Shown: positions 53,870 through 63,242 of the stretch, one piece after another
How positions within the stretch are numbered: position 1 is the first letter of the stretch
Layout of the letters: each line of letters begins with the position of its first letter
Assembly: GCF_005473905.2 (NCBI RefSeq)
Contig: NZ_CP061336.1
Span: 1,666,501-1,730,500 of the forward strand
Length of the DNA stretch: 64,000 nt
Source: Ruminiclostridium herbifermentans
GTDB taxonomy: Bacteria; Bacillota; Clostridia; Acetivibrionales; DSM-1351
Direction of reading: 5' to 3'
The notes under the pieces: model-generated
Database searches by the model: none
The model's input: the letters and a program-made list of their open reading frames with translations, nothing else
What the model was told of the DNA's origin: nothing
Program-made: the position numbers and the translations under genes

Positions 53870-54685
53870 ATGGAATGGCTAAGTAATCAAAATCATGTTT
53901 TATTAGCTCTTTTGGCAACATTAACTACATGGGCGCTAACAGCACTTGGAGCATCTATGGTATTCTTTTTTAAGGAAATAAATCAGAGGATACTTAACAC
54001 TATGCTGGGATTTGCAGCAGGGGTTATGATTGCTGCCAGCTTTTGGTCACTATTAGCGCCAGCTATAGATATGGCAGAGGACTCTTTTTTACCTGCATGG
54101 CTTGTTGCAGCAATAGGATTTGTGGGTGGAGCTGCATTTTTGGGATTGGCTGATAAGATTATCCCACATACCCATTTTAATTCTAAAGAAGGCGAAAATG
54201 AAGGTATATCCACAAAGCTTAGACGCAGCATACTATTAGTATTTTCAATTACGTTACATAACATCCCAGAAGGCTTGGCGGTTGGTGTAGCGTTTGGTGC
54301 CGTAGCAAATGGTATAAATGACATTTCTATTATGTCAGCAGTGGCTGTAGCCATTGGAATAGGTATACAGAACTTTCCAGAGGGTGCTGCTGTATCCATT
54401 CCTTTAAGGAGAGAGGGGCTTTCACGCAAAAAGAGCTTTTTTTATGGACAGGCTTCTGGTGTAGTAGAACCAATTGCAGGAGTTATAGGAGCACTTGCTG
54501 TTACTTTTATACGGCCTATATTGCCATATGCCCTTGCTTTTGCAGCAGGTGCAATGATTTTTGTTGTAGTTGAAGAACTTATTCCAGAGGCGCAGAGTGG
54601 AAATCACAAGAGTACGCATCTTGCTACTGCAGGGTGTATAATTGGATTTGCTGTTATGATGATATTAGATGTTGCATTAGGCTAG
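53870..54685 (+). CDS. ZIP-family metal transporter
   Basis: A 271-residue membrane protein with eight predicted helices. The metal-binding helices carry ITLHNIPEGLAVGVAFGA near residue 128 and GIQNFPEGAAVSIPLRREG near 165, with GVVEPIAGVIG near 200. A histidine-containing loop (KIIPHTHFNSKEGEN) lies between helices. The family (ZupT/GufA) imports zinc, iron or other divalent metals; the GufA branch is the likely one. The ATG follows GGTGGTGTAA. Its neighbours suggest no operon. Confidence 0.92.
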   Translation: MEWLSNQNHVLLALLATLTTWALTALGASMVFFFKEINQRILNTMLGFAAGVMIAASFWSLLAPAIDMAEDSFLPAWLVAAIGFVGGAAFLGLADKIIPHTHFNSKEGENEGISTKLRRSILLVFSITLHNIPEGLAVGVAFGAVANGINDISIMSAVAVAIGIGIQNFPEGAAVSIPLRREGLSRKKSFFYGQASGVVEPIAGVIGALAVTFIRPILPYALAFAAGAMIFVVVEELIPEAQSGNHKSTHLATAGCIIGFAVMMILDVALG

Positions 54686-54836
54686 GATACACACTGCTCT
54701 TGTTAATGCTTAATTGTAACTTATTGATAATTTCATCAAAAAACGAAAAAAGCTGTTTAATTTACATAAGAATTAGTTTATTATTAGATTGTTAATAATA
54801 TATAAATTAAATACAAATGTACAGGAGGATAAAGCT

Positions 54837-55895
54837 TTGAGTATTACAAAGAAATATTTTGGCACATTACCAGATGGTACAAACGTGGATATCATTACTT
54901 TGAAGAATTCTAAAAATATGTCTGTAGATATTATTAATTTTGGTGGAATTGTAGTTTCAATTGGTGTTCCTGATAAGAGTGGTAACATAGCTGATGTAGC
55001 ATTGGGGTACACACAGTTGGATAAATATATCGATAACGATGGTTACATTGGTGCATTAGTAGGAAGGCACGCAAATAGAATTGAGGATGCAAGGTTTGAA
55101 TTAAATGGTAAAGTTTATGAATTATTAAAAAACGATGGTGAAAATCATCTTCATGGAGGTGCGGTAGGTCTCCATAATGTTGTTTGGAATGCAGAAATAT
55201 CAGAACAGAATGGAAATGAAAAATTAGTTCTTACACATACAAGTCCAGATGGTGAAGAAAATTACCCTGGAAAGTTAGATGTTACAGTTGAATACTCATT
55301 GTCAGAGAAAAATGAACTGAAAATAGATTATACTGCTGTTTCAGATAAAGATACTGTAGTTAATTTAACAAATCATGCATATTTCAATCTCGCTGGACAT
55401 AATTCTGGAGATGCAACACAGCATCAGCTTTTTATAAATGCTGACTACTTTACTCCTGTAGATGATGAATGTATACCAATTGGAGAAATTAAAAGCGTTA
55501 AAGGAACTGTGATGGATTTCACAAAAATGAAGTGTATCGCTGATGATATAAATAGCACAGATGAGCAAATTGTAAATGGAAAAGGCTATGACCATAACTG
55601 GGTTCTTAACACAAAGGGAGATGTTAATAAATTAGCAGCTGAACTATATGACCCTAAAAGCGGAAGGGCTATGGAAGTGTATACTACAAAACCAGGAATT
55701 CAATTTTATTCGGGTAATCATTTAAGTGAAAAGTTAGTAGGTAAGGATGATGCGGTTTATAATTCGAGAACTGGACTTTGTCTTGAGACTCAGTATTTTC
55801 CTAATGCGATGAAACATAAGAACTTTCCATCACCTATTTTAAGAGCTGGTGAAAAGTATCATCACATAACAATATACAAGTTTACAAATAAATAA
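54837..55895 (+). CDS. galM: Aldose 1-epimerase
   Basis: A 352-residue GalM-type mutarotase. Motifs: INFGGIVVSIGVPDKSG near residue 35, GRHANRIEDARFELNGK near 77, LHGGAVGLHNVVWN near 105, LTNHAYFNLAGH near 175 (catalytic His), ETQYFPNAMKHKNFPSP near 320 (catalytic Glu is in the C-terminal part). It interconverts the anomers of galactose or glucose. TTG 54837 follows ACAGGAGGATAAAGC and is a better start than the ATG upstream. It could serve galactose released by the alpha-galactosidase elsewhere in the window. Confidence 0.93.
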   Translation: MSITKKYFGTLPDGTNVDIITLKNSKNMSVDIINFGGIVVSIGVPDKSGNIADVALGYTQLDKYIDNDGYIGALVGRHANRIEDARFELNGKVYELLKNDGENHLHGGAVGLHNVVWNAEISEQNGNEKLVLTHTSPDGEENYPGKLDVTVEYSLSEKNELKIDYTAVSDKDTVVNLTNHAYFNLAGHNSGDATQHQLFINADYFTPVDDECIPIGEIKSVKGTVMDFTKMKCIADDINSTDEQIVNGKGYDHNWVLNTKGDVNKLAAELYDPKSGRAMEVYTTKPGIQFYSGNHLSEKLVGKDDAVYNSRTGLCLETQYFPNAMKHKNFPSPILRAGEKYHHITIYKFTNK

Positions 55896-55937
55896 TCAAT
55901 TTTCGTAAATATAATTTTATTGTTACGATAAACAAAA

Positions 55938-55963
55938 ACCCCTGAACTCTTACAGGGGCTTTT
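55938..55963. terminator. Bidirectional terminator between galM and the zinc-ribbon gene
   Basis: CCCCTG pairs with CAGGGG, flanked by AAAA before and GCTTTTTG after. It serves galM on the + strand and, in reverse, the convergent zinc-ribbon gene. Confidence 0.8.
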
Positions 55964-56015
55964 TGATGTCTGTCTGATTAATCAAAGCAACGTCAGTATA
56001 TAATTGAGTTGCATA

Positions 56016-56192
56016 TTATCTTTGACTGTATCCGCTATTGAAGTTTTTCTGTGAAGCCTTCTTAGCTTTTCTGCAATCAGGACATCTTGCAGGTTCATTT
56101 GTAAATCCTTTTTCAGCGTAAAACTGCTGTTCGCCAACAGTAAAGGTAAATGTTGCACTGCAATCTCTACAAGTAAGAGTTTTATCTTCCAT
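56016..56192 (-). CDS. Small zinc-ribbon protein
   Basis: A 58-residue protein with two CxxC pairs: LTCRDCSATF near residue 6 and ARCPDCRKAKK near 35. This is the small zinc-ribbon family (zf-trcl, PF13451-like) found in many Gram-positive bacteria, sometimes as the N-terminal part of cold-shock-type proteins. The role is unknown; binding of one zinc ion is expected. ATG 56192 follows AGGAGGTAG, and an in-frame ATG 33 bases upstream lacks one. Confidence 0.85.
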   Translation of the reverse strand: MEDKTLTCRDCSATFTFTVGEQQFYAEKGFTNEPARCPDCRKAKKASQKNFNSGYSQR

Positions 56193-56378
56193 GAGACTAC
56201 CTCCTAAAATTTTGTTGCTGAGCATATAAAACCTTATACATTACGGGATGAAAAAGGAGATGATATCAGAATAAGAAATTATAAAGCTTAGCAATTTAAT
56301 TATACTATCGAGAATTGTAAAAATCAAGAAATTTTGAAAAGCTTGGTATTAAAAAAAATAAAAAAAATAAAATTTCTA

Positions 56379-56407
56379 TTGACAAAAATGATATTGTGCC
56401 GTAAAAT
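56379..56407 (+). promoter_or_regulatory. Promoter of tRNA-His
   Basis: TTGACA (56379-56384), a 17-base spacer and TAAAAT (56402-56407), about 42 bases before the mature tRNA. Confidence 0.75.
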
Positions 56408-56448
56408 ATCAAATGTGCCTTGCGAGACAACATTTCAGAGGCGTATAT

Positions 56449-56526
56449 GGTGGGTATAGTTCAGCTGGTTAGAGCGCCAGATTGTGGTTCTGGATGTCGT
56501 GGGTTCGAATCCCACTATCCACCCCA
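56449..56526 (+). tRNA. tRNA-His (anticodon GUG)
   Basis: Begins with the extra G typical of tRNA-His, then acceptor GTGGGTA pairing with TATCCAC. The anticodon stem-loop is CCAGA-TTGTGGT-TCTGG and the T-arm contains GGGTTCGAATCCC. The CCA is encoded. It is a single-gene unit with a terminator right after it. Confidence 0.95.
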
Positions 56527-56562
56527 AAAAATAGTATAAACTTTTGTTTATACTATTTTTTT
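56527..56562 (+). terminator. Terminator after tRNA-His
   Basis: AAAATAGTATAAAC pairs with GTTTATACTATTTT, followed by further T. A 12-bp stem with a four-base loop. Between here and 57019 there is AT-rich DNA; a GTGAAAAACTACACAATA...TATTGTGTGAAC inverted repeat lies near 56898-56940. Confidence 0.85.
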
Positions 56563-57019
56563 ATGCAACAATAGCCCAAATAAATTCAATTCTAATCCAA
56601 TATCTTTTTAATTTATATCTAACAATTTTACTAAAATTATGAAATATAAATGAAACATTTTTCTTTTTTTTGCGTCTATAGTTGTTATAATAGACTTAAC
56701 ATATTAACGATAATTGTTGGGATGAATCACAACATATAAACAAAGCTATTATACAACAATACCGAAATTTATGGAGTAGAGTATCGCCTCAAAAAGCATT
56801 TTGTGAAAAAATTGTACATTTATGAACTGGAAACCTCCAATATTAATGTAGCTACTGTAGTGATTGAGGAGTGATGATTGAAGTACATAAGTGAAAAACT
56901 ACACAATATTAATTACATGACAAGTATTGTGTGAACAGAATGTTTCTTTGAGATGTAACAGCAATTGATTTTGCAAAATAGCATACCTAATTTATGTACA
57001 CAGAGAGGAAGGATCGCTT

Positions 57020-57985
57020 ATGGTTAGAAAATTATTAATATGGTCACTAATATTAGTTGTATCAATTTCAGCAGTTGGATGCGGTAATAAGTCCACTGAA
57101 TCCGTTGCAGCTTATAATGAGCAATATTCATTAAGTGAACCAAATGGTGCAGTTGAAATTTATGATATGGAATCTACAGAATCAGTTTCAGAAACAAAAT
57201 CAATAGCTGCAAAAGAAGACGAAAGTAGTCAAAGCTTAGCTAATATGACCAGTGGGCAGAAAATTATTTTTTCGGGGCAAGTAAATTTAGAAACTTTAGA
57301 TTTCGAAAAAACTAAAACTGAGTTAAGCCAATACATAGAATCTATAGGTGGTTTTATTCAAAATTCATCAATTCGGGGCGGAAGATTAGGATATGCAGGT
57401 TTAAAAAGTGCAGAATATGTATTTAGAATCCCTAAGGCTAAATACAATCAGTCACTTATTGACTTAAAGAAATTCGGAACTGTAGTATTAGAAGAATCAA
57501 GTGGAGAAGATGTAACAGAACAATATTTTGATACCGAAGCACGATTAAAGTCATTAAAAATACGACAGGAACGTTTACATGCACTTCTTAGCAAGGCTGA
57601 AAAGATGGAGGATATATTAAAAATAGAAAAAGAACTCCAAGAAGTATTATATGCAATAGAAAATTACACAGGAACCCTCAGAAAATGGGACTCACTTATA
57701 GAATACTCAACATTGAAGGTTAATATATCTGAGGTTGAGCAAATAAAGCCAGAGACTCCTAAAGAAAAAGACGGATTCTTTGAAAGAGTAGCTTATAGCT
57801 TTAATAACAGTTTAATAGGTTTGGGAGAATTTTTACAGGATTTTGTAGTAGCATTAGCAGCTGCATTGCCAATACTTATACCTATAGGAGCAATTTGTTA
57901 TTTAATATTTAAATTTATAAGAAAGATAAAACGTACATTGGAGAAAAAGGAAGTTAGTGAGAAAGAAGATAAAAAAGAGGAATAA
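57020..57985 (+). CDS. DUF4349 lipoprotein
   Basis: A 321-residue envelope protein. The lipobox is SAVGC near residue 21 and the mature N terminus is an acidic linker (to about 80). The DUF4349 domain covers about 83-305, with IIFSGQVNLETLDFEKTK, RLGYAGLKSAEYVFRIP, EESSGEDVTEQYFDTEARLK and a helical hairpin (LHALLSKAEKMEDILKIEKE). A C-terminal membrane segment (near 280-300) and a lysine/glutamate tail (ERTLEKKEVSEKEDKKEE-like) end the protein. Function unknown; members are thought to act in the envelope. GAGAGGAAGG precedes the ATG. Confidence 0.85.
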   Translation: MVRKLLIWSLILVVSISAVGCGNKSTESVAAYNEQYSLSEPNGAVEIYDMESTESVSETKSIAAKEDESSQSLANMTSGQKIIFSGQVNLETLDFEKTKTELSQYIESIGGFIQNSSIRGGRLGYAGLKSAEYVFRIPKAKYNQSLIDLKKFGTVVLEESSGEDVTEQYFDTEARLKSLKIRQERLHALLSKAEKMEDILKIEKELQEVLYAIENYTGTLRKWDSLIEYSTLKVNISEVEQIKPETPKEKDGFFERVAYSFNNSLIGLGEFLQDFVVALAAALPILIPIGAICYLIFKFIRKIKRTLEKKEVSEKEDKKEE

Positions 57986-58072
57986 CAACTAGAGAGCCGA
58001 TATGATATGTAATTTGTGTTGAATAGACGGTAAATATTATGCAAGCAGTAGTAATATATTACGAATAACTAA

Positions 58073-58163
58073 GGGCTGTTTCTATATGTATTAACCCATA
58101 TATTGTTTCTAAGTATCAGTAAATATTATATGGATTAAGATTATTAGGAACAGCCTTTTTATT
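58073..58163. repeat. Short inverted-repeat element, possibly M1-like
   Basis: GGGCTGTTTC (58073-58082) faces GGAACAGCC (58148-58156), followed by TTTTTATTATT. The end sequence resembles the M1 ends at 3655 and 42398, but the arms inside differ. It may be a terminator with a long loop instead. It lies 90 bases after the DUF4349 gene. Confidence 0.45.
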
Positions 58164-58317
58164 ATTTAAGATTTCTGAAATTATAACATACAAAGTAACA
58201 TCATTAAAAATATATATTATTCATATTTATTGTGAGCAGTTTTAGGAATGTTTTTTAGGATTGTATTGTTTTAAGCAAGCTTTACTAACCAACTAATTCA
58301 TGCAATTATTTCTAATC

Positions 58318-58369
58318 CAACTTTCCATTGATAAGGTAAGCACCTACGATTTTTCAACTGGGGAAGTTG
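58318..58369. repeat. Inverted-repeat element family R2
   Basis: CAACTTTCC (58318-58326) pairs with GGAAGTTG (58362-58369) around ATTGATAAGGTAAGCACCTACG. It matches the copies at 33241, 40519 and 63132. The nearby tail reads TTTTTCAACTGGG. Noncoding. Confidence 0.6.
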
Positions 58370-58514
58370 AATATATTAAGAAAAAACTGGAATCAAAAAT
58401 ATATATGAAGTAGAAATAGAAGCTGACAATATTAAGTTGCATAAAAAGGGGAAATATGTAAATTGATTTATTGTTATAAAATAAAAAAGCCTTTAATCAA
58501 AAGATTAAAGGTTT

Positions 58515-58590
58515 TGGTGACCCATCGCAGATTCGAACTGCGGACACCTTGATTAAAAGTCAAGTGCTCTGCCAACTGAGCTAATGGGTC
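58515..58590 (-). tRNA. tRNA-Lys (anticodon UUU)
   Basis: On the minus strand GACCCAT...ATGGGTC forms the acceptor stem, the anticodon stem-loop is CTTGA-CTTTTAA-TCAAG and CCA is encoded at the 3' end. It lies seven bases after tRNA-Gln in the same transcript. Confidence 0.95.
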
Positions 58591-58597
58591 AAATGGC

Positions 58598-58674
58598 TGG
58601 CTGGGATGGCTGGACTCGAACCAACGCAATGCCAGAATCAAAATCTGGTGCCTTACCGACTTGGCGACATCCCA
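58598..58674 (-). tRNA. tRNA-Gln (anticodon UUG)
   Basis: On the minus strand TGGGATG...CATCCCA is the acceptor stem. The anticodon stem-loop is CCAGA-TTTTGAT-TCTGG and CCA is encoded. It is the first tRNA of a two-gene transcript that includes tRNA-Lys. The open + strand frame over this region is spurious. Confidence 0.95.
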
Positions 58675-58692
58675 ACGTCAAGCGCAAGACCT

Positions 58693-58721
58693 ATTATAAA
58701 GAGGTTTGCACTTTTTGTCAA
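58693..58721 (-). promoter_or_regulatory. Consensus promoter of tRNA-Gln and tRNA-Lys
   Basis: On the minus strand TTGACA (58721-58716), a 17-base spacer and TATAAT (58698-58693). The upstream AT-rich tract is a possible UP element. The remaining 58722-59200 holds no gene I can support. Confidence 0.85.
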
Positions 58722-59205
58722 GCAAAAAAACAAAAAAAATTAAATATTTTTTTAAAATTTTTTAAAAAGCAAGAAAACTTTCTGTATCCCCTTATAATTT
58801 CAAATTAAGATAAGGCTGTAAGCTTACTAATATCAGTAATTCTAGGCTCTTTTATATTATATTTAACACTTTGTATTAATTATTTTATGAACTTTTCAGA
58901 TAAATATACTGGCTTTCTGGTACTTCTGTAAAAACTTATCTAAATGGTTAATCCAAATATATTTGTTGAATTAGTAGTGGCTCATAATAACTAATTATAC
59001 AGCCTTACCACATTTAGCATCCATGCTTTATGCTTCGTTCTTTATTACTTCGTTGGTAGACATTAAGTATTCTTCGCCTATAAATTCAAGCAAAAATCTT
59101 TAACCAAGTAACCCATTTATATAAGTTGTACTCCTGTACCAGTAATAGCAATAAAAAGTTTACCTGCGAATTAAGTTTTATTATGTATTTTGTGAGAAAG
59201 TTGAG

Positions 59206-59253
59206 GTGATAAAAATAAAAGCAGGCATTTGCCTTATGCAAAATTAGCCTGCT
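59206..59253 (-). terminator. Terminator of prfC
   Basis: On the minus strand AGCAGGC (59253-59247) pairs with GCCTGCT (59226-59220), followed by TTTATTTTTATC. It begins 10 bases after the prfC stop. Confidence 0.85.
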
Positions 59254-59262
59254 AACATGATT

Positions 59263-60876
59263 TTATAATTTAAAGTCTTGAGTTGCTATGTCGATTAGCT
59301 CTAAACCTTTATTTCTTTCTTCAGTCATTCTGATTGACCATTCATTTTCAAATAGTATTGAGTTTCTGCCAAGCTTGTCTTCAACAATTATTGCTGTACT
59401 AGGAAGGTTAAGCTTTCGTGGATCCAAGCCTTCATTTTTAATCCATCTTGCATGTCTAAAAGGTAAGTTTTGAACTCTAAGCTGCACACCGTACTCATTT
59501 TTTAATCGGTATTCTAATACTTCAAACTGAAGTGCACCTACTACACCAACAATCAATGCTTCAATACCAATGTCAATTTGCTTGAATACCTGAATAGCTC
59601 CTTCTTCAGAGAGCTGATTAATACCCTTAATAAACTGCTTTCTCTTCATTGTATCAGCAGGAGTAATTCTTGAGAAAAATTCTGCAGGGAATATAGGAAT
59701 ACCTTTAAACTTAATATTGTCATTACCCTCAAATAAGGTATCTCCAATATTGAATATTCCAGGATCAAATAAACCAATGATATCACCAGCATAGGCTTCT
59801 TCAACAATAGTTCTTTCTTGTGCCATAAACTGCTGCGGTTGTGAAAGACGAACTTCCTTTCCTGCATTTACATGCTTTACTGACATTCCTTTTGTAAATT
59901 TACCGGAGCAAATCCTTAAAAAGGCAAGTCTATCTCTATGAGTTGGATTCATATTTGCCTGTATTTTGAAGATAAAACCAGAAAATTTGTCACTTTCGGG
60001 GTCAACATCACCTCCGATTGCCTCAACTACTCCTGGTGAAGGTGCAAGTTCTAGAAATTCCTCCAAAAATGGTTGTACTCCAAAATTAGTCATAGCACTT
60101 CCAAAAAACATAGGAGTAAGCTCTCCATTACGAACTTTCTTTTTGTCAAATTCGTCACCAGCCATATCCAATAGTTCAATATCTTCACATAACTTATCGT
60201 GATAATGACTTCCAAGCAAATCAGCAAATACGGGATCATCTACTTTTCCAACCTGAGATGAAACTTGGGTTTGTCCATGCTCACCACCGGTAAAAAGCTC
60301 AATTTGCTTTAATTTACGATTGTATACTCCTTTAAAATCTCCATCAATACCAATTGGCCAATTCATAGGATATGAACGAATACCAAGTACTCTTTCAATT
60401 TCTTCCATTAACTCAAAGGGGTCTTTACTTGCACGATCCATTTTGTTTACAAATGTGAAAATTGGAATACCTCTGAGTTTACATACATGGAAAAGCTTTA
60501 TTGTCTGTGCCTCAATACCTTTTGCACCATCTATAAGCATAACAGCACTATCAGCGGCTACAAGAGTTCTATAGGTGTCTTCACTGAAGTCTTGATGGCC
60601 TGGTGTATCTAGTATATTGATGCAATAATTATTGTATTCAAATTGCATAACACTAGAGGTAACAGAAATTCCTCTTTGCTTTTCAATTTCCATCCAATCT
60701 GATACGGCGAATTTGTTTGCTTTTCTTGATTTTACAGAACCAGCCATTCTGATGGCTCCCCCATAAAGCAAAAGTTTTTCTGTTAATGTAGTTTTTCCTG
60801 CATCTGGGTGAGAAATAATAGCAAACGTTTTTCTTCGTGATACTTCTTTTTTAATTTCAGCTTTTAAATCTGGCAT
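59263..60876 (-). CDS. prfC: Peptide chain release factor 3
   Basis: A 537-residue translational GTPase that removes RF1 and RF2 from the ribosome after peptide release. G1 is FAIISHPDAGKTTLTEKLL near residue 18, the switch region has QRGISVTSSVMQFEY, G3 ILDTPGHQDFSEDTYRTL and G4 FVNKMDRASKDP. The C-terminal portion has FKFSGFIFKIQANMNPTHRDR-like and EYGVQLRVQNLPF segments typical of RF3. ATG 60876 follows GAGAGG with eight-base spacing and is preferred over a GTG 33 bases upstream. It is divergent from the nucleoside kinase gene. Confidence 0.95.
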   Translation of the reverse strand: MPDLKAEIKKEVSRRKTFAIISHPDAGKTTLTEKLLLYGGAIRMAGSVKSRKANKFAVSDWMEIEKQRGISVTSSVMQFEYNNYCINILDTPGHQDFSEDTYRTLVAADSAVMLIDGAKGIEAQTIKLFHVCKLRGIPIFTFVNKMDRASKDPFELMEEIERVLGIRSYPMNWPIGIDGDFKGVYNRKLKQIELFTGGEHGQTQVSSQVGKVDDPVFADLLGSHYHDKLCEDIELLDMAGDEFDKKKVRNGELTPMFFGSAMTNFGVQPFLEEFLELAPSPGVVEAIGGDVDPESDKFSGFIFKIQANMNPTHRDRLAFLRICSGKFTKGMSVKHVNAGKEVRLSQPQQFMAQERTIVEEAYAGDIIGLFDPGIFNIGDTLFEGNDNIKFKGIPIFPAEFFSRITPADTMKRKQFIKGINQLSEEGAIQVFKQIDIGIEALIVGVVGALQFEVLEYRLKNEYGVQLRVQNLPFRHARWIKNEGLDPRKLNLPSTAIIVEDKLGRNSILFENEWSIRMTEERNKGLELIDIATQDFKL

Positions 60877-61014
60877 TTTATTTAACCTCTCCATCAACAC
60901 TTTTTCCACGTTTCATTGTATATTATAGCCAAATTACTGTCAAATACAAATAAGAATAAACATTTGATTCATCAATCAAAACGAGAATATAATAAGTGAG
61001 ATAAAATCTTACAT

Positions 61015-61095
61015 TAATAAGAACAGATGCTGCTCTGGTTTTTAGGTGGTAAAAAAATATCTACTGCCTCTTTGAAACCACTCTGAATCAATTGA
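61015..61095 (+). repeat. Dispersed structured element R1, partial copy
   Basis: CAGATGCTGCTCTGGTTTTTAGG, then an ATATCTACTGCCTC (61057-61070) and TTTGAAACCACTCTGAAT tail. The conserved inner hairpin and TGCCTC arm are present; the 5' GAGGCA arm is not clear. Between the divergent prfC and nucleoside kinase genes. Confidence 0.5.
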
Positions 61096-61283
61096 AATTC
61101 TACAATCAAAAAATATTGACATTATAATTTTTTTAGAAATATTACATTAAAAGGATATTTTACATTTTGTATAGAATATTATAAACTAGAGAAAAGTAGA
61201 AAAATATATTAATATCTGAATAAATGGCAAGCTAATAACATCAATTTGGATTACGCAAAAATTCATTTTAAAACGGAGGGTGT

Positions 61284-62942
61284 ATGGAAAATAAAAAAGT
61301 TATTGTTACTATAGATAATAATAAATATGAAATTGATATAAAAACCTCTCTTTCAGAATTAAGTAAACGTTTTAAAAGTAATAATACTTATGCTATTGTT
61401 GCAGCAAGAGTAAATAATGACATAAAGGATTTGAATTATGAAGTAAATGAGGATTCAGAAATAAAGTTTATAGACTTAACTGATGAAGATGGTATGAGAA
61501 TATATAGGAGAAGTTTGTACTTTATTTTTATCAAAGCAGTAAATGACATTTTTCCTGATAGAAATGCAATAGTCAGCCATCCTATGAGCAATGGTGTGTA
61601 CTGTGAAATTAATGGAAGTGAAGCGTTAACAGAAATTGATGTTGAAAAAGTTGAAAAGAAGATGAGAGAGATCATTGCAAGCAACTTGCCTTTTAATAAA
61701 AAGGTTATTTCTTTAGAGGAAGCCAGACAGCTGTACAAAAATACTGGAAGACTTGATAAATATGAAGTGCTGGAATATAGGAAAAAATCACATGTAACAG
61801 TTTATAACTGTGGAGGTTATGAAGACTATTTTTATGGATATATGTTACCAAGTACCGGCTATATAGATTGCTTTGCACTTAAATTTTACCAACCCGGTGT
61901 TATAATACAGTTTCCATCAAAATCTAACCCAAAGGAACTTCAACCATTTGAGGAGCAGAAAAAGCTATTTAAAGTTTTTATTGACTACAAAAAGTGGGTA
62001 CGAATTTTGGGAGTACAAAATGTAGGAGCACTAAATGACATTGTAAATGCAGGTAAAATAGGAGATTTAATAAGAGTAAGCGAAGCTATTCATGAGAAGA
62101 AAATAGCTGAAATTGCTGATAAAATAACAAACCATGAGGAAGAAAAAAGAATTGTTCTTATTTCTGGACCATCCTCTTCTGGTAAAACTACCTTTGCAAA
62201 TAGACTTGGTATTCAGCTTAGAGTCAATGGTTTCAATCCTCAGACTATTTCGTTAGATAATTATTTTGTAGATAGAGAAAAAACTCCAAAGGATTCAGAT
62301 GGTGACTATGATTATGAAGCACTTGAAGCCATAGATGTTGATTTGTTCAATAAGCATCTTAATCAGCTATTAGAGGGCTTTGAGGTTGAAGTTCCAATTT
62401 ATAATTTTGAAACAGGTTCAAGAGAGCCCTTTGGACAAAAAATGAAAATGAATAAAAATACCATTCTTGTAATAGAAGGCATACATGGTTTAAATGATAG
62501 GCTTACAGCATCAATCTCACCAGAAGATAAATATAAGATTTATGTCAGTGCACTGACTTCAATGAATATTGATGATCACAATAGAATACCATCTACAGAT
62601 ACCAGATTATTAAGAAGAATCGTAAGGGATAATCAATTTAGAGGATGCTCCGCGATTAATACAATAAATAGATGGCCTTCAGTGAGAAGAGGTGAGGAAA
62701 AAAATATATTTCCTTATCAAGAGAATGCTGATATTATGTTTAACTCGTCGCTTGTATATGAGTTGTGTTTGTTGAAGACATATGCAGAGCCTCTTCTAAT
62801 GGAATTGGGACAAGAAAATGAAAGATACTCTGAGGTTAAGAGATTGATTGAATTTTTGAGTTATTTCTTACCTATAGACGCAAAGGATGTTCCTAATAAT
62901 TCTATAGTGAAGGAATTTATTGGAGGTAGTTGCTTCTTTTAG
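61284..62942 (+). CDS. Nucleoside kinase with TGS and uridine-kinase-like domains
   Basis: A 552-residue cytoplasmic enzyme. The N terminus (about 1-65) resembles a TGS domain, followed by a threonyl-tRNA-synthetase editing-like region (about 70-250). The kinase domain starts near 290 with the P-loop VLISGPSSSGKTTFANRL and has SLDNYFVDREKTP near 325, DYDYEALEAIDVDLF and LVIEGIHGLNDRL. The last part is unlike phosphoribulokinase. This architecture is typical of clostridial proteins annotated as nucleoside (uridine) kinases, phosphorylating uridine or cytidine; the true substrate is not established. CGGAGGGTGT precedes the ATG. It has no operon partners. Confidence 0.88.
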   Translation: MENKKVIVTIDNNKYEIDIKTSLSELSKRFKSNNTYAIVAARVNNDIKDLNYEVNEDSEIKFIDLTDEDGMRIYRRSLYFIFIKAVNDIFPDRNAIVSHPMSNGVYCEINGSEALTEIDVEKVEKKMREIIASNLPFNKKVISLEEARQLYKNTGRLDKYEVLEYRKKSHVTVYNCGGYEDYFYGYMLPSTGYIDCFALKFYQPGVIIQFPSKSNPKELQPFEEQKKLFKVFIDYKKWVRILGVQNVGALNDIVNAGKIGDLIRVSEAIHEKKIAEIADKITNHEEEKRIVLISGPSSSGKTTFANRLGIQLRVNGFNPQTISLDNYFVDREKTPKDSDGDYDYEALEAIDVDLFNKHLNQLLEGFEVEVPIYNFETGSREPFGQKMKMNKNTILVIEGIHGLNDRLTASISPEDKYKIYVSALTSMNIDDHNRIPSTDTRLLRRIVRDNQFRGCSAINTINRWPSVRRGEEKNIFPYQENADIMFNSSLVYELCLLKTYAEPLLMELGQENERYSEVKRLIEFLSYFLPIDAKDVPNNSIVKEFIGGSCFF

Positions 62943-62960
62943 GCAAAACTTAGTGAGAGT

Positions 62961-63020
62961 GAACCTCTAGTATATGGACGGTTAAAAAATTGGTTTATGG
63001 TGTTTAATTTCTAGAGGTTC
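62961..63020. terminator. Inverted repeat after the nucleoside kinase gene
   Basis: GAACCTCTAG (62961-62970) is fully complementary to CTAGAGGTTC (63011-63020) around a 40-base loop. There is no T-run, so it may not terminate; it lies 20 bases after the stop. Confidence 0.45.
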
Positions 63021-63131
63021 TAGTAACAATCATTAAAAAGACCTTAACTTTGGCGCTAATAAAAGATTTATCGGTGCTGGAGATTTATCATTGGCTTGTT
63101 TATGCAAATTAACTTTATTTTAGCTATAATA

Positions 63132-63185
63132 AACTTTTCATTGATAAGTTCTCCTATACTAATAATTTTCAACTGCTAAAGTTGA
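63132..63185. repeat. Inverted-repeat element family R2, degenerate copy
   Basis: AACTTTTCATTGATAAG (63132-63148) with CTAAAGTTGA (63176-63185) and the TTTTCAACTG segment seen at 58351. The centre reads TTCTCCTATACTAATAA. It lies before the DRTGG gene. Confidence 0.5.
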
Positions 63186-63242
63186 TTAGTCAATATATTG
63201 CAATATTATTTTTTAGGTACATACTCTATAAGGGGTGGGAAA

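Noticed and set aside
58584-58808. Open + strand frame over tRNA-Gln
   Set aside because: It runs antisense to a well-formed tRNA and its consensus promoter and has no ribosome-binding site.
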